Assembly (NCBI GenBank): GCA_022562055.1
Contig: JADFQA010000004.1
Location: 42,432-106,431 of the forward strand
Direction: 5' to 3'
From: Acidobacteriota bacterium
GTDB lineage: Bacteria; Actinomycetota; Acidimicrobiia; Spongiisociales; UBA5794
Length of the DNA stretch: 64,000 nt
Shown here: positions 8,572 through 17,098 of the stretch, piece by piece
Numbering within the stretch: the first letter of the stretch is position 1
Layout: the number at the start of each line of letters is the position of its first letter
Position numbers and translations under genes: made by a program
Notes under the pieces: model-generated
The model's database searches: none
Told to the model about the DNA's origin: nothing
What the model saw: the letters and a program-made list of their open reading frames with translations, nothing else

Positions 8572-9385
8572 CGTGAATCATCCCATCGAGGGCGTCATCT
8601 TCGATATTGACGGTACGGTCGCCCGGGGGCGCCAGGTTCTTCCCGGCTCCCTCGACACCCTCGCCGAACTGCGCCGCCGGGCCATTCAGTTCGCCTTCTT
8701 CACGAACGACAACTCGAATCCGATTGGATTCTGGGTGGAACGGCTCGCCGACATGGGTATCGATGCGGCACCGGGAGAGATCATCACCTCGGCGCTTGTC
8801 GCCGCGGAGGTGATGGCCGAACTCCATCCTGCCAGCCCGATTCTGGCCGTCGGTGACGTCGGCCTGTTCGAAGCGCTCGGTGCGAAGAACCTCGATCTCG
8901 TTGACGCCGACGATGTTGATCGGGCAACGGTCGTGGTGATGGGGAAAGACCCGAATTTCGACCAGAATCGCCTCAATGTCGTCTGCAGGGCCATCTGGAA
9001 CGGAGCCAAGTTCTTTGCCACCAACTACGATCCGAGACTGCCCGTCGCGGGCGGATTCGTCCCGGCGACGGGTCCGATGGTGAAAGCGGTGGCGTACGCC
9101 ACGGGCCACGAACCCGTCGTCACAGGCAAGCCGTCGCCGTGGTCGGGGCGGATGGCGATGCGCATCCTGGGAATCGCCCCTGAGCGAGGGCTAGTCGTCG
9201 GGGATCAGCTCTCAACCGATATCGCCATGGGCCGCAACGCAGGGATGCGCACCGTCCTCGTGCTCACCGGTACCGCCGATGCAAGCGATGTCGACGAGGC
9301 CCCTCCCGAACAGCGACCCAGTGTGGTCGTCGACGGTGTCGGCGATCTGATCCCATGGCTTGATGCTCACTCCACGGCCGAGTAA
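8558..9385 (+). CDS. NagD-type (HAD-IIA) phosphatase, possible phenylphosphate carboxylase delta-like subunit
   Basis: 275 residues with all HAD motifs: FDIDGTVARG (motif I, about residue 15), FFTNDNSNPIG (II), the Lys in VVTGKPSPWSG (III) and VVGDQLSTDIAMGRNAGM (IV). A cap domain between motifs II and III makes it the NagD / p-nitrophenyl-phosphatase subclass. The start is TTG with GAGGGAG 6 bases upstream. The delta subunit of Thauera phenylphosphate carboxylase is also HAD-related, although smaller (~18 kDa). Its place right after the UbiD gene suggests action on phenylphosphate, either in carboxylation or as a phosphatase; which cannot be decided from sequence. Confidence 0.75.
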   Translation: MNIRGVNHPIEGVIFDIDGTVARGRQVLPGSLDTLAELRRRAIQFAFFTNDNSNPIGFWVERLADMGIDAAPGEIITSALVAAEVMAELHPASPILAVGDVGLFEALGAKNLDLVDADDVDRATVVVMGKDPNFDQNRLNVVCRAIWNGAKFFATNYDPRLPVAGGFVPATGPMVKAVAYATGHEPVVTGKPSPWSGRMAMRILGIAPERGLVVGDQLSTDIAMGRNAGMRTVLVLTGTADASDVDEAPPEQRPSVVVDGVGDLIPWLDAHSTAE

Positions 9386-9625
9386 CCGGCCGACTGGCGA
9401 CACTGGCGTGAACACCGGGTATGCCCCGCATCGGGCATGCTTGACGGTATCGCCTCGAGGGAGGAAACAAGTATCATCCATACCGATCCAGAACAGGGAA
9501 TTTTAGCGAGCAAAGGGCCGGGAAAAGCGCATTGGGTGTGGTGATGATCCGTTCGAGGCGCGACCAGAACGATCTCGAAAGAGGCGTCCTGCGCTGCCGG
9601 ACAGATATTGATTGTGGGAGCACTG

Positions 9626-10690
9626 ATGGAACAACGCACCGACAGATACTCATGGCGCCTCGTTGCACCGGGCCGGCCGCTCGAGCGGACCGAGCAAGCT
9701 GGCAGACCACCTGAGGCGGATGAGGTTCTCATCGAGGTCGCCGGGTGTGGGCTGTGCCATACCGACCTCGGATTCATCGACGGCACGGTAAAGACGCGTG
9801 CGCAACTCCCGCTCGTACTCGGCCACGAGATCAGTGGTCGGGTTGTGGAAGCAGGCAGGGGCGCCGAGGAGTGGCAGGGGAGAGATGTGCTTGTCCCTGC
9901 GGTCATCCCGTGCGGCGACTGCGACCTTTGCAACTCAGCCAGAGGAAACGTGTGCACCCGCCAGAAGATGCCGGGCAACGACCTCGACGGCGGCTTTGCC
10001 ACCCACGTCACGGTACCGGCAACGGGGCTGTCGGTGGTCGAGAACCTTCCGGCGGGTTATGACCTTGCGGATCTTTCAGTCGTCGCCGACGCTGTGACGA
10101 CACCTCTACAAGCTGTCCGACGAGCCGAGGTTTCCGCGGGAGACTTCGTCGTCGTGGTCGGCGCCGGCGGTGTCGGTGCGTATGCGGTACAGATAGCAGC
10201 GGCGAGCGGAGCGACGGTGATCGCAGTCGACATTGATGACGTCCGCCTCGACCTGCTTCTGCGGCACGGCGCCGCGGGCACGGTCAACGCACGGGGCCTC
10301 TCATCTCGGGAGATCCGTGACCGGGTTCGGGACGAAGCAAGGGCGTGTGGGCAACCGCGAGTGGGGTGGAAGATCTTCGAGTGTTCGGGAACCCCGACCG
10401 GGCAGGAGACCGCATACGGTTTGCTCGGACCTGCAGCGACGTTGGCGGTCGTCGGGTTCACCATGGAGAAGATCACAATCAGATTGTCGAACCTAATGGC
10501 ATTCGACGCTACCGCGTTCGGCAGCTGGGGCTGTCCGACCGAGAAATACCCCGAGGCGATCGAACTGGTCACGTCAGGGAGGGTGCAGCTGCTGCCTTTC
10601 ACCCGCAAAGTTCCGATGCGTGAGATATCCGCGGTCATCGCCCAATCACATGAGCGCAGCGACCACCGCAGAACGATCCTTATCCCATGA
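9626..10690 (+). CDS. had: 6-hydroxycyclohex-1-ene-1-carbonyl-CoA dehydrogenase
   Basis: 354-residue zinc-dependent alcohol dehydrogenase. Catalytic zinc ligands start at GCGLCHTDLGF (about residue 40), the structural zinc loop is CGDCDLCNSARGNVC (about 95-109), and the Rossmann motif is VVGAGGVGAYAVQIAAASG. The N-terminus YSWRLVAPGRPL is typical of Had. It oxidises the hydroxyl group formed by Dch to the 6-oxo compound using NAD. ATG 9626 is chosen over ATG 9608 because GTGGGAG lies about 6 bases upstream. The next two genes are oah and dch, the same three-gene module as in known benzoyl-CoA degraders. Confidence 0.92.
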   Translation: MEQRTDRYSWRLVAPGRPLERTEQAGRPPEADEVLIEVAGCGLCHTDLGFIDGTVKTRAQLPLVLGHEISGRVVEAGRGAEEWQGRDVLVPAVIPCGDCDLCNSARGNVCTRQKMPGNDLDGGFATHVTVPATGLSVVENLPAGYDLADLSVVADAVTTPLQAVRRAEVSAGDFVVVVGAGGVGAYAVQIAAASGATVIAVDIDDVRLDLLLRHGAAGTVNARGLSSREIRDRVRDEARACGQPRVGWKIFECSGTPTGQETAYGLLGPAATLAVVGFTMEKITIRLSNLMAFDATAFGSWGCPTEKYPEAIELVTSGRVQLLPFTRKVPMREISAVIAQSHERSDHRRTILIP

Positions 10691-10754
10691 AAGCACTTGT
10701 CTTCCGACCAATCCTGTCCCTCGACCATCCCTAACCGATGAAAGGTGAAGCACC

Positions 10755-11855
10755 ATGAAGTTCGTAGACCACGATCTTGCTCCAGATATTGAGTTCAACG
10801 AAATTCTCTATGAGAACCGGCCGGTGTTCGACACCGGCGGCGCAGCCGTCGACGGATTGCACGTAGTGTGGATCACGCTGAACAACCCTCAGCAGCTCAA
10901 CTCGTACACGACAGAGTCCGTAAAAGAGGTCATCTTGGCGTTTCGGCGGGCGTCGGTGGATCGCGCCGCTGTAGCAGTCGTCTTCACCGGAGTTGGGGAC
11001 CGTGCGTTCTGCACCGGGGGTAACACGGAGGAGTACTCCGAGTATTACGCAGGCCGACCGGGCGAGTATCGGCAGTACATGCGCCTGTTCAACGACATGG
11101 TGTCAGCGATCCTCATGTGCGACAAACCAGTCATTAACCGTGTCAACGGCATGCGTATCGGCGGAGGGCAAGAGATCGGCATGGCGTGCGACTTCACCCT
11201 GGCGTCGGACCTTGCCCGTTTTGGCCAGGCAGGGCCGAAACACGGGTCGGCGCCCGATGGCGGTTCGACGGACTTCCTCGACCTATACGTGGGGTGGGGA
11301 GAGGCCATGGCTAGCTGCGTCCTCTGCGAACCGTGGAGCGCACACGAGGCGTTGCGGCTCGGTCTCGTCAACGATATCTTTCCAGTGCTCAAGATCGATG
11401 GGGAGTTCATCCCGAACCCCCTCGTTATCACCGACCGATACCTGGACAAGTGGGGCAAGATCGTCCATGGCAAGTCGAAGGAGAGCGAAGACCTCGCTGC
11501 CGCAAAGTTGCTGTTGAAGGCTGGAACCATCGACTTCTCGATGCTCGATGCAGGTGTCGATGCAATTCTGACCAAGATCCTCTACACAATGCCGGACTGT
11601 ACCCTCAAAACGACTGAATCGGTGCGCAAGAAGAAGCTCGAGCATTGGGACAAGAACAAGGAATCTAACCGGGCATGGCTGTCGCTCAACATGATGACTG
11701 AGGCCAAGGCAGGGTTTCAGGCGTTCCACCGGGGTTCACGGGAGGTCGGGAGAGAAGTCGACTTCATCGACCTGCGCCGCCGGCTCGCCGCAGGTGAGAT
11801 GTGGGGCGACGACCTCATCGAATCCGTTTCACCCCAGTACAAATCCGACTCATGA
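10755..11855 (+). CDS. oah: 6-oxocyclohex-1-ene-1-carbonyl-CoA hydrolase (ring opening)
   Basis: 366-residue crotonase-family protein of the Oah type, longer than ordinary enoyl-CoA hydratases. Visible features are the N-terminus DHDLAPDIEFNEILYENRP, ITLNNPQQLNSYT, the CoA-binding/oxyanion segments FCTGGNTEEYSEYY and RIGGGQEIGMACDF, and the family-specific PKHGSAPDGGSTDFLDLYVG. It adds water and hydrolytically opens the ring to 3-hydroxypimelyl-CoA, the committed step leaving the alicyclic stage. AAAGGTGA sits 6-7 bases before the ATG. Its stop overlaps the dch start (ATGA). Oah is a recognised marker of anaerobic aromatic degradation. Confidence 0.95.
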   Translation: MKFVDHDLAPDIEFNEILYENRPVFDTGGAAVDGLHVVWITLNNPQQLNSYTTESVKEVILAFRRASVDRAAVAVVFTGVGDRAFCTGGNTEEYSEYYAGRPGEYRQYMRLFNDMVSAILMCDKPVINRVNGMRIGGGQEIGMACDFTLASDLARFGQAGPKHGSAPDGGSTDFLDLYVGWGEAMASCVLCEPWSAHEALRLGLVNDIFPVLKIDGEFIPNPLVITDRYLDKWGKIVHGKSKESEDLAAAKLLLKAGTIDFSMLDAGVDAILTKILYTMPDCTLKTTESVRKKKLEHWDKNKESNRAWLSLNMMTEAKAGFQAFHRGSREVGREVDFIDLRRRLAAGEMWGDDLIESVSPQYKSDS

Positions 11856-12616
11856 GCGACGTCTGGGTACGTCACGATGTGTCTGGCGACGGTGCGATCC
11901 ACACGATTACGTTCGACAAGCCCCCAGGAAACGTGATCGACATTGCCCTGTGCGGACAGCTCGTCCCAGCGATCGCGGCTGCCGGCGAGGCGGTGGACGC
12001 CAAGGCTCTCGTTCTCCGTGGCGCCGGCAAGAATTTTTCTTTCGGTGCAAGCGTCGAAGAGCATCTCCCTGACAAAGCTCCCCAGATGCTGGCTGCGCTC
12101 GGCGGAGTTGTCCGCGCACTCGTCGGATTCCCCTACCCCACGATCGCTGGAGTCCAGGGCGCTTGCTTGGGTGGTGGTCTGGAGCTCGCTCTTGCGTGCG
12201 GGATCGTGATCGCCGAGAGAAGCGCGACTCTTGCATGCCCCGAGATACAGCTCGGTGTCTTGCCACCCGCAGCAACCGCGTTGCTTACCGGCAGAGCGGC
12301 GGAAGACGTGATCCTCACCGGTCGTAACCTCACCCCTAAAGAGGCAAGACGTCTCGGCATCGTCAACGTGATTGCAAAGACCGGTGAATTGGACGCCGTA
12401 ATCGAAACGTTCGTGCAGCAACACTTTGCTCTGCGTTCAGCCTCTTCGTTGCGTCTGGCCACGAAAGCGTTGCGGGCGAGCCGTGTCGTTGAGTTCGAGC
12501 AGCGCCTCGATGCGGCAGAGCAGGTCTATCTCGAAGAACTGCTGTCGACACACGACGGAGTAGAAGGCATCGAGGCATTCATCGAGAAGCGCCCGCCCGT
12601 GTGGAGGAACGCCTAG
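11852..12616 (+). CDS. dch: Cyclohexa-1,5-diene-1-carbonyl-CoA hydratase
   Basis: 254-residue crotonase-fold protein. ITFDKPPGNVIDIALC, GAGKNFSFGASVEEHLPDKA and GACLGGGLELALACG match the Dch family, where the SFGASVEEH segment takes the place of the usual oxyanion loop. It hydrates the diene produced by benzoyl-CoA reductase. The ATG overlaps the oah stop by 4 bases, so translation is coupled; an upstream ATG at 11801 lies inside oah and is not used. It converges on the bzd operon with 31 bases between the stops. Confidence 0.9.
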   Translation: MSDVWVRHDVSGDGAIHTITFDKPPGNVIDIALCGQLVPAIAAAGEAVDAKALVLRGAGKNFSFGASVEEHLPDKAPQMLAALGGVVRALVGFPYPTIAGVQGACLGGGLELALACGIVIAERSATLACPEIQLGVLPPAATALLTGRAAEDVILTGRNLTPKEARRLGIVNVIAKTGELDAVIETFVQQHFALRSASSLRLATKALRASRVVEFEQRLDAAEQVYLEELLSTHDGVEGIEAFIEKRPPVWRNA

Positions 12617-12647
12617 ATGGCAAGGCCGAGCCCGGCAAGTCTCGGCG

Positions 12648-12920
12648 TCAGCTCGTCTCCCGCTTGCGCGTGTACAGCGCGACGTAGGTCGCGCATGCCG
12701 TGACAGCGCAGCTCGTGCATGCGTCACCAAAGCTCGACGGGTCGAGTGCGGCCGTGGTTGTCTCGAAGTCAAGACTCGCGTAGAGCTCCTCTAGCTCGCC
12801 GACACGCGCCGGGTCTGTGACTGTGCGCCGCTGCCAACCCTGTGCGGCGAGAACGGGATCCCGGAGGATTTGCACGCCGGCTGAGCAATACAACACTTCC
12901 GAACCCGCGTCCTTGCTCAC
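12648..12920 (-). CDS. Small cysteine-containing protein coupled to bzdQ, function unknown
   Basis: 90 residues beginning at a GTG that overlaps the bzdQ stop (GTGA), which fixes the start. The C-terminus has a Cys cluster, FGDACTSCAVTACATYVALY, and there is one more Cys near residue 11. I do not recognise the family. It lies where Azoarcus has the ferredoxin gene bzdM, but the spacing does not match a 2[4Fe-4S] ferredoxin. As the last gene of the tetR-bzdNOPQ operon it could assist Fe-S assembly or electron delivery to the reductase; that is inference. Confidence 0.7.
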   Translation of the reverse strand: MSKDAGSEVLYCSAGVQILRDPVLAAQGWQRRTVTDPARVGELEELYASLDFETTTAALDPSSFGDACTSCAVTACATYVALYTRKRETS

Positions 12921-13765
12921 ATCCCTGCTCCCGCGGCCGCTGCTACGTTGCTTCCGGTTCTCGTGCCTGTGGCTGCGAGTTTTTCTAAACGGCGTCGGGC
13001 GAGGATTGCGCAACCGAGGGCCGGCACGAACTGAACCATGTCGCTTGCAGGGACGTTGACGTCCGCCTTGAGCAAGGCGCTGACTGCATTGCCCATGGTC
13101 TCGAAGCGTAGGATCCCCCCGATGAGTGTAAATTCGGACTCGGCCCGCACCCGCTTCATAAGCTGAACCGAGCGACCTGTCAGCGACTCGATTGCTCCCT
13201 GCATGATGTCAGCCGGCGGCGTCCCGAGCGAGAGGTGGTTGATCACCTCAGACTCGGCGAACACCGCGCATACACCCGATATCGGGACCGGTTGTTTCGA
13301 CGTGACCATAAGGGCGTTGATCTCTCGGATATCGTATCCCATGTAGCGGGCGGTCTTTTCGAGAAAGGCACCGGTGCCTGCGGCGCACTTGTCGTTGAGC
13401 CGGAAGGAGATGACCTTTGCTGTCTGATCAACACGACTCGCCTTCATTGTCTGACCACCGATGTCGAGAATCGTGCGGGTTTCAGGGAACAGGAAACATG
13501 CTCCGCGGGCGCTTGCGGTGAGGTCCGTGACTTGGAGGTCCTTGAAGTCGACCTGGTGTCTGCCAGGTCCGGTTGCGATCACATACGAGATGTCGTCTTC
13601 GCTCAGCCCGGCTTCCTCAAGAACCCGGTCGTAGATCTTCCGGGCGATTTCCCGAAGCCTGAACCCGGTCGGAAGCATTATCCGGCTGAGGATCTTTCCG
13701 TCTTCGTCCTGAAGAAGAGCCTTGGCGTAGGTGGATCCGATATCCAATCCTGCGGTGATAGTCAT
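12917..13765 (-). CDS. bzdQ: Benzoyl-CoA reductase, ATPase subunit (BzdQ/BcrD type)
   Basis: 282-residue member of the BadF/BadG/BcrA/D ATPase family (ASKHA fold). Phosphate-1 motif [13 protein letters not shown] is at the N-terminus, [13 protein letters not shown] in the middle, and cluster-ligand regions are [13 protein letters not shown] and [13 protein letters not shown]. Two such subunits bridge one [4Fe-4S] cluster and couple ATP hydrolysis to electron transfer into the BzdN/O module. The ATG at 13765 overlaps the bzdP stop (ATGA); the longer frame upstream is inside bzdP. It is about the same size as the partner ATPase, as in the Azoarcus-type enzyme. Confidence 0.9.
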   Translation of the reverse strand: MTITAGLDIGSTYAKALLQDEDGKILSRIMLPTGFRLREIARKIYDRVLEEAGLSEDDISYVIATGPGRHQVDFKDLQVTDLTASARGACFLFPETRTILDIGGQTMKASRVDQTAKVISFRLNDKCAAGTGAFLEKTARYMGYDIREINALMVTSKQPVPISGVCAVFAESEVINHLSLGTPPADIMQGAIESLTGRSVQLMKRVRAESEFTLIGGILRFETMGNAVSALLKADVNVPASDMVQFVPALGCAILARRRLEKLAATGTRTGSNVAAAAGAGM

Positions 13766-14592
13766 AGCGCCAACCCCGCTTCGGTGGTGATCGGTGTTCG
13801 GCCGGTGAGGACGTGATCGAGGGCAAAAAGCGCCGCACCGAGAGCTCCCATGTAGTGGCAATCGTCGCTGACGTTCATCGACTTCTCAAGGCGTTCCTCA
13901 AGTGCCTTGATCATGCCCAAGTTGAGCGAAACACCTCCCGTGAATGTGATCTCATCGTTGACGCCGACTCGACGCATGAGTCCCGCCGATCGGGATGCGA
14001 TCGACTTGTGGACGCCCCACAGGATGTCTTCGATTTTCTTTCCCTTACCGATCCAGGCGAGTATCTCTGACTCCGCGAAGACCGTGCAGGTTGTGCTGAT
14101 TTTGATCGGCTTCGTACTTTTGAGAGAGACCGGGCCGAGTTCGTCTATCGGGATGTCGAGTGCTGCTGCTGCGGCACCGAGGAACCGGCCGGTGCCGGCG
14201 GCGCACTTGTCGTTCATGCAGAAGTCGATGATCTCGCCCGCGGCATTCACCGAGATCGCCTTGGTGTCCTGTCCGCCCATGTCGACGACGGTTCTCGTGT
14301 TGGGGAACAGGTGCACTGCGCCCCGCCCGTGACAACTGATCTCGGTGACCTGGGTATTGCCGAATGTCACTCGATACCGGCCGTAGCCCGTGCCGACGAC
14401 GTACTCGACTTCTTCCTCGTCGATACCGTGCTCTTCGAGCGCCGTCAGGAACGAGTCCTCGGCGGCTTTGATGACGTTGGCGCCTGTGTCGATGAGGGAG
14501 CGGCCGACGATGGTTCCGTCTTCATCGACGATGACGGCCTTGGTTTGGGTCGATCCAACGTCGACTCCCGCTGCGTATGCCACTGCAATCAC
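13762..14592 (-). CDS. bzdP: Benzoyl-CoA reductase, ATPase subunit (BzdP/BcrA type)
   Basis: 276 residues. Visible motifs are [50 protein letters not shown], and the [4Fe-4S] ligand segments [15 protein letters not shown] and [12 protein letters not shown]. Thauera BcrA is larger (~49 kDa), whereas BzdP of Azoarcus is about 30 kDa like this one. With gene order N-O-P-Q this places the enzyme in the Bzd subgroup. The start follows the bzdO stop by 9 bases and the stop overlaps bzdQ. Confidence 0.9.
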   Translation of the reverse strand: MIAVAYAAGVDVGSTQTKAVIVDEDGTIVGRSLIDTGANVIKAAEDSFLTALEEHGIDEEEVEYVVGTGYGRYRVTFGNTQVTEISCHGRGAVHLFPNTRTVVDMGGQDTKAISVNAAGEIIDFCMNDKCAAGTGRFLGAAAAALDIPIDELGPVSLKSTKPIKISTTCTVFAESEILAWIGKGKKIEDILWGVHKSIASRSAGLMRRVGVNDEITFTGGVSLNLGMIKALEERLEKSMNVSDDCHYMGALGAALFALDHVLTGRTPITTEAGLAL

Positions 14593-14601
14593 CTATTCCT
14601 T

Positions 14602-15897
14602 TCAGCCGGCCGTCTCGTGTTGCCTACGGGATTCCAGTCCCTCGAAGAAGGCATCGATCCTGTTTTTCATCTGAGCCTCGGAGACGACTCGCCGGTCCAT
14701 CATGTCCGACTCAATGAACAGACTCGGGATGCCAAGCTCCTTCATCATGTGCTTGCGACCATCAGCGAGGCCGGTTGAAACAGTTCGGCAGCTTTTGATC
14801 GGATGGTAAATGATGCCGTCAACATCGAAGGTCTCGGCCATGTCAGCGATGGCCACGTTCTGGTGAAACATCGCGTCCATTGCGTCGCGAACACTGATGA
14901 GGACACCTTCAGCGAGGCTCGCCAGCGGATCACCGAGGTCATACTCGAACCCCCGGTTGGTACCACCAGACGCGAACCAGAGGTACGTCGAGTTGACGAA
15001 TGTGCCGCCCCAATCGGTAAAGAGCTCGTTGAATCGACGAAAGATCGGGTAGCAGGGAACACCGACGAAGAGCAGGCGATACTTCTCATCTATCGCCTGG
15101 CCGATCCCGTTCGCCGCCTTGTACTCCATTTCCTCTACTAGCCGCTCGAAGTAGCGGGCGCCCTCCTCGGTGCCACGGAACCCGTTGGCAACGCCGAGAA
15201 AAATCGTTCCGTCGGTGAGGGCGCTAAACAAAGACGGCTTTGAAGTGTTGAGCTCGAGGATCCGTTTCCAAGAGCGGCTCATCGTGTTGGCGTACCCGAG
15301 CACTTCGCGGAACTTGTCGATGTCGAACTTCTTACCAGTCACTTCCTCACACAGCGTGATGAGTTCGCGCAACTGCACTTCGACATACGTACGGTCGGCC
15401 TCGAAATCGGCGTTTCCTCGCCAGGTTTGGCCGCCTGCCTGACGTGTGCCGGGAACGTCGATCGTGAAGACCGGTATGCCGTACATGCGCTCCCAGATCT
15501 CCGCCCACTTGATATACGTGTTGCAAGCATTCGTAAGCACGGCGAGGCTCGGTTGCGGAATCTGGGCCATCGGATGCTCTCCGCCACGGAGCTGGGTGCC
15601 GATATCAGCCTTGACGTAGCCGCAGATGTCTGGTGAGTAACCGTAGTTCTCGGCCTCCTCCAGGTACTCGTGTGCGACGTGACGGACCGCGGTCTGGAGC
15701 GAGTTGATCTCGGGAAACACGACGGGCAGGTCGAACGTCTTCAAGATCTCGTTGAGGCTTCCCATTACGAACACATACGCGGCCTGCCCACCGTTCTTTG
15801 CCGTGTTGTCGAGTTCCGTGAACCAGTCGCGGAACATTGCAGCACCCTCACGGTTTCCGCGCCCCACCAGTTCGTCTGTGGATCCGAGTGTTGTCAT
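14602..15897 (-). CDS. bzdO: Benzoyl-CoA reductase, substrate-binding subunit (BzdO/BcrB type)
   Basis: 431 residues of the 2-hydroxyacyl-CoA dehydratase D-component family. Conserved Cys positions are visible in PSLAVLTNACNTYIKW, FVGVPCYPIFRRF and IIYHPIKSCRTVSTG. With BzdN it forms the module that binds benzoyl-CoA and reduces the ring by two single-electron steps. The length matches BcrB/BzdO rather than typical dehydratase subunits. It lies between bzdN (25-base gap) and bzdP (9-base gap). Confidence 0.88.
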   Translation of the reverse strand: MTTLGSTDELVGRGNREGAAMFRDWFTELDNTAKNGGQAAYVFVMGSLNEILKTFDLPVVFPEINSLQTAVRHVAHEYLEEAENYGYSPDICGYVKADIGTQLRGGEHPMAQIPQPSLAVLTNACNTYIKWAEIWERMYGIPVFTIDVPGTRQAGGQTWRGNADFEADRTYVEVQLRELITLCEEVTGKKFDIDKFREVLGYANTMSRSWKRILELNTSKPSLFSALTDGTIFLGVANGFRGTEEGARYFERLVEEMEYKAANGIGQAIDEKYRLLFVGVPCYPIFRRFNELFTDWGGTFVNSTYLWFASGGTNRGFEYDLGDPLASLAEGVLISVRDAMDAMFHQNVAIADMAETFDVDGIIYHPIKSCRTVSTGLADGRKHMMKELGIPSLFIESDMMDRRVVSEAQMKNRIDAFFEGLESRRQHETAG

Positions 15898-15922
15898 GTC
15901 AATCTCCGTGTGATGGTCGGGC

Positions 15923-17098
15923 TCATTCGAAGAGCATGTGTTCGACGAACGTTGCTACTTGCATTTCGAGTTGCTCGAAGGAACTCATGTTCTCCTCGAA
16001 TTCGCTGAGAAAGTATGCGATCCGCTCATCATCAAGCGCATGGGTGTACGTAACCTGTTCCTCGAGTCCTGGTTCACACATCTTGGCGGCAGCGAGGATG
16101 ACGGCATCTGCGTTGGCTGCCCGGATCCTTTCGGCGAGCATTTTCTCTTTCGGCTTTCGTAGATCGTGTTGCACAGGGCTGTAAGAGGAGTGTTCGATGT
16201 ACCCGACGGCGAGATTCCTCAACGGGTCACCATTGAGCGAGACATCCTCAGTGATCCAGCGCATACCGATGAAGAAGTCGTCATCCACCACGTAGACGGT
16301 GCGCCCGAGCATTCTGATGAGATCGAATGGCGGTTGCTCGCAGAATCCACCTTCGAACACGACACGAATACGGTCCTCGGGTTTGGTGCGCCGCTTGCGG
16401 ATAATCGGTAGCAGAGTCGTCAGGAGTTCGTTGTGCTCCTCGCGAGGGACCATCCCCGCGAGTGCCACCAGCGCGTAAGCGTCTTCGGCAGCGATCAGCC
16501 ATGGCGTATCCCGCTTGATGTCGTACAGCTCGCGCAGAAGTCGGCGATTCTCGTTAAACACCGCTATTGAATTGCGAAGATCGTCATCGGTGATCTCCTT
16601 GCCGGCGACCTCTTCCACGACACGGCGCATCCGGTCATATTCGTGGCGCAGGTAGTCGATGCTGCCGGTCGAATTCGGATTCTGCGGAAGGTACAGGATC
16701 TGGCTCGGGTAATCGACATTGCGACCCCAAATCGCCGCCAGGTTGCGAGCCGCATCACAGATCGGATGCGAGACGAACAGGTCCATCGATACGACATCGC
16801 TCAGCGCGAGTTCGAGAGAGGTCTTGAGAATCGAGCAGAGATAGGATCCGAAATGCGAGTCGGCCCGGTTCGGCTCGGCCGGGGCACCGCGCACCTTGAA
16901 CGGGAGCATCCCGGCGGCGTGCACGATCTCCTCCGGAAAGTACACCTGAAAGTGCCCCACTATTTTGCCACCGGCGTCGCGCCATCGGCGTGCTGTTTCG
17001 AACTCTGGGGATTCGACCATGTCGCGGCATTCGAGCAGTGCATCGTCGAGAGTCTTGTTGCGCCATTCGTCGAAGATTCGTGTGGCCGTCAGTGTCAT
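15923..17098 (-). CDS. bzdN: Benzoyl-CoA reductase, substrate-binding subunit (BzdN/BcrC type)
   Basis: 391 residues of the HgdB/BcrC family. Key segments are VGHFQVYFPEEIVHAAGMLP, then HFGSYLCSILKTSLELAL, LFVSHPICDAARNL and AAKMCEPGLEEQV, giving the three cluster-ligand cysteines. It is the partner of BzdO. The ATG overlaps the tetR stop (ATGA), so the regulator and the reductase are translationally coupled. Alternative reading as a 2-hydroxyacyl-CoA dehydratase is unlikely because two ATPases, dch, had and oah adjoin. Confidence 0.88.
   Translation of the reverse strand: MTLTATRIFDEWRNKTLDDALLECRDMVESPEFETARRWRDAGGKIVGHFQVYFPEEIVHAAGMLPFKVRGAPAEPNRADSHFGSYLCSILKTSLELALSDVVSMDLFVSHPICDAARNLAAIWGRNVDYPSQILYLPQNPNSTGSIDYLRHEYDRMRRVVEEVAGKEITDDDLRNSIAVFNENRRLLRELYDIKRDTPWLIAAEDAYALVALAGMVPREEHNELLTTLLPIIRKRRTKPEDRIRVVFEGGFCEQPPFDLIRMLGRTVYVVDDDFFIGMRWITEDVSLNGDPLRNLAVGYIEHSSYSPVQHDLRKPKEKMLAERIRAANADAVILAAAKMCEPGLEEQVTYTHALDDERIAYFLSEFEENMSSFEQLEMQVATFVEHMLFE

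Noticed and set aside
9421..9470. Operator or promoter for had (TTGACG at 9441 with a nearby hairpin)
   Set aside because: No -10 box at a suitable distance, and no copy of the 35-bp operator.
12917..14592. 2-hydroxyglutaryl-CoA dehydratase activators instead of benzoyl-CoA reductase ATPases
   Set aside because: Two ATPase subunits with matching N/O partners, and dch, had and oah next door, fit only the benzoyl-CoA pathway.
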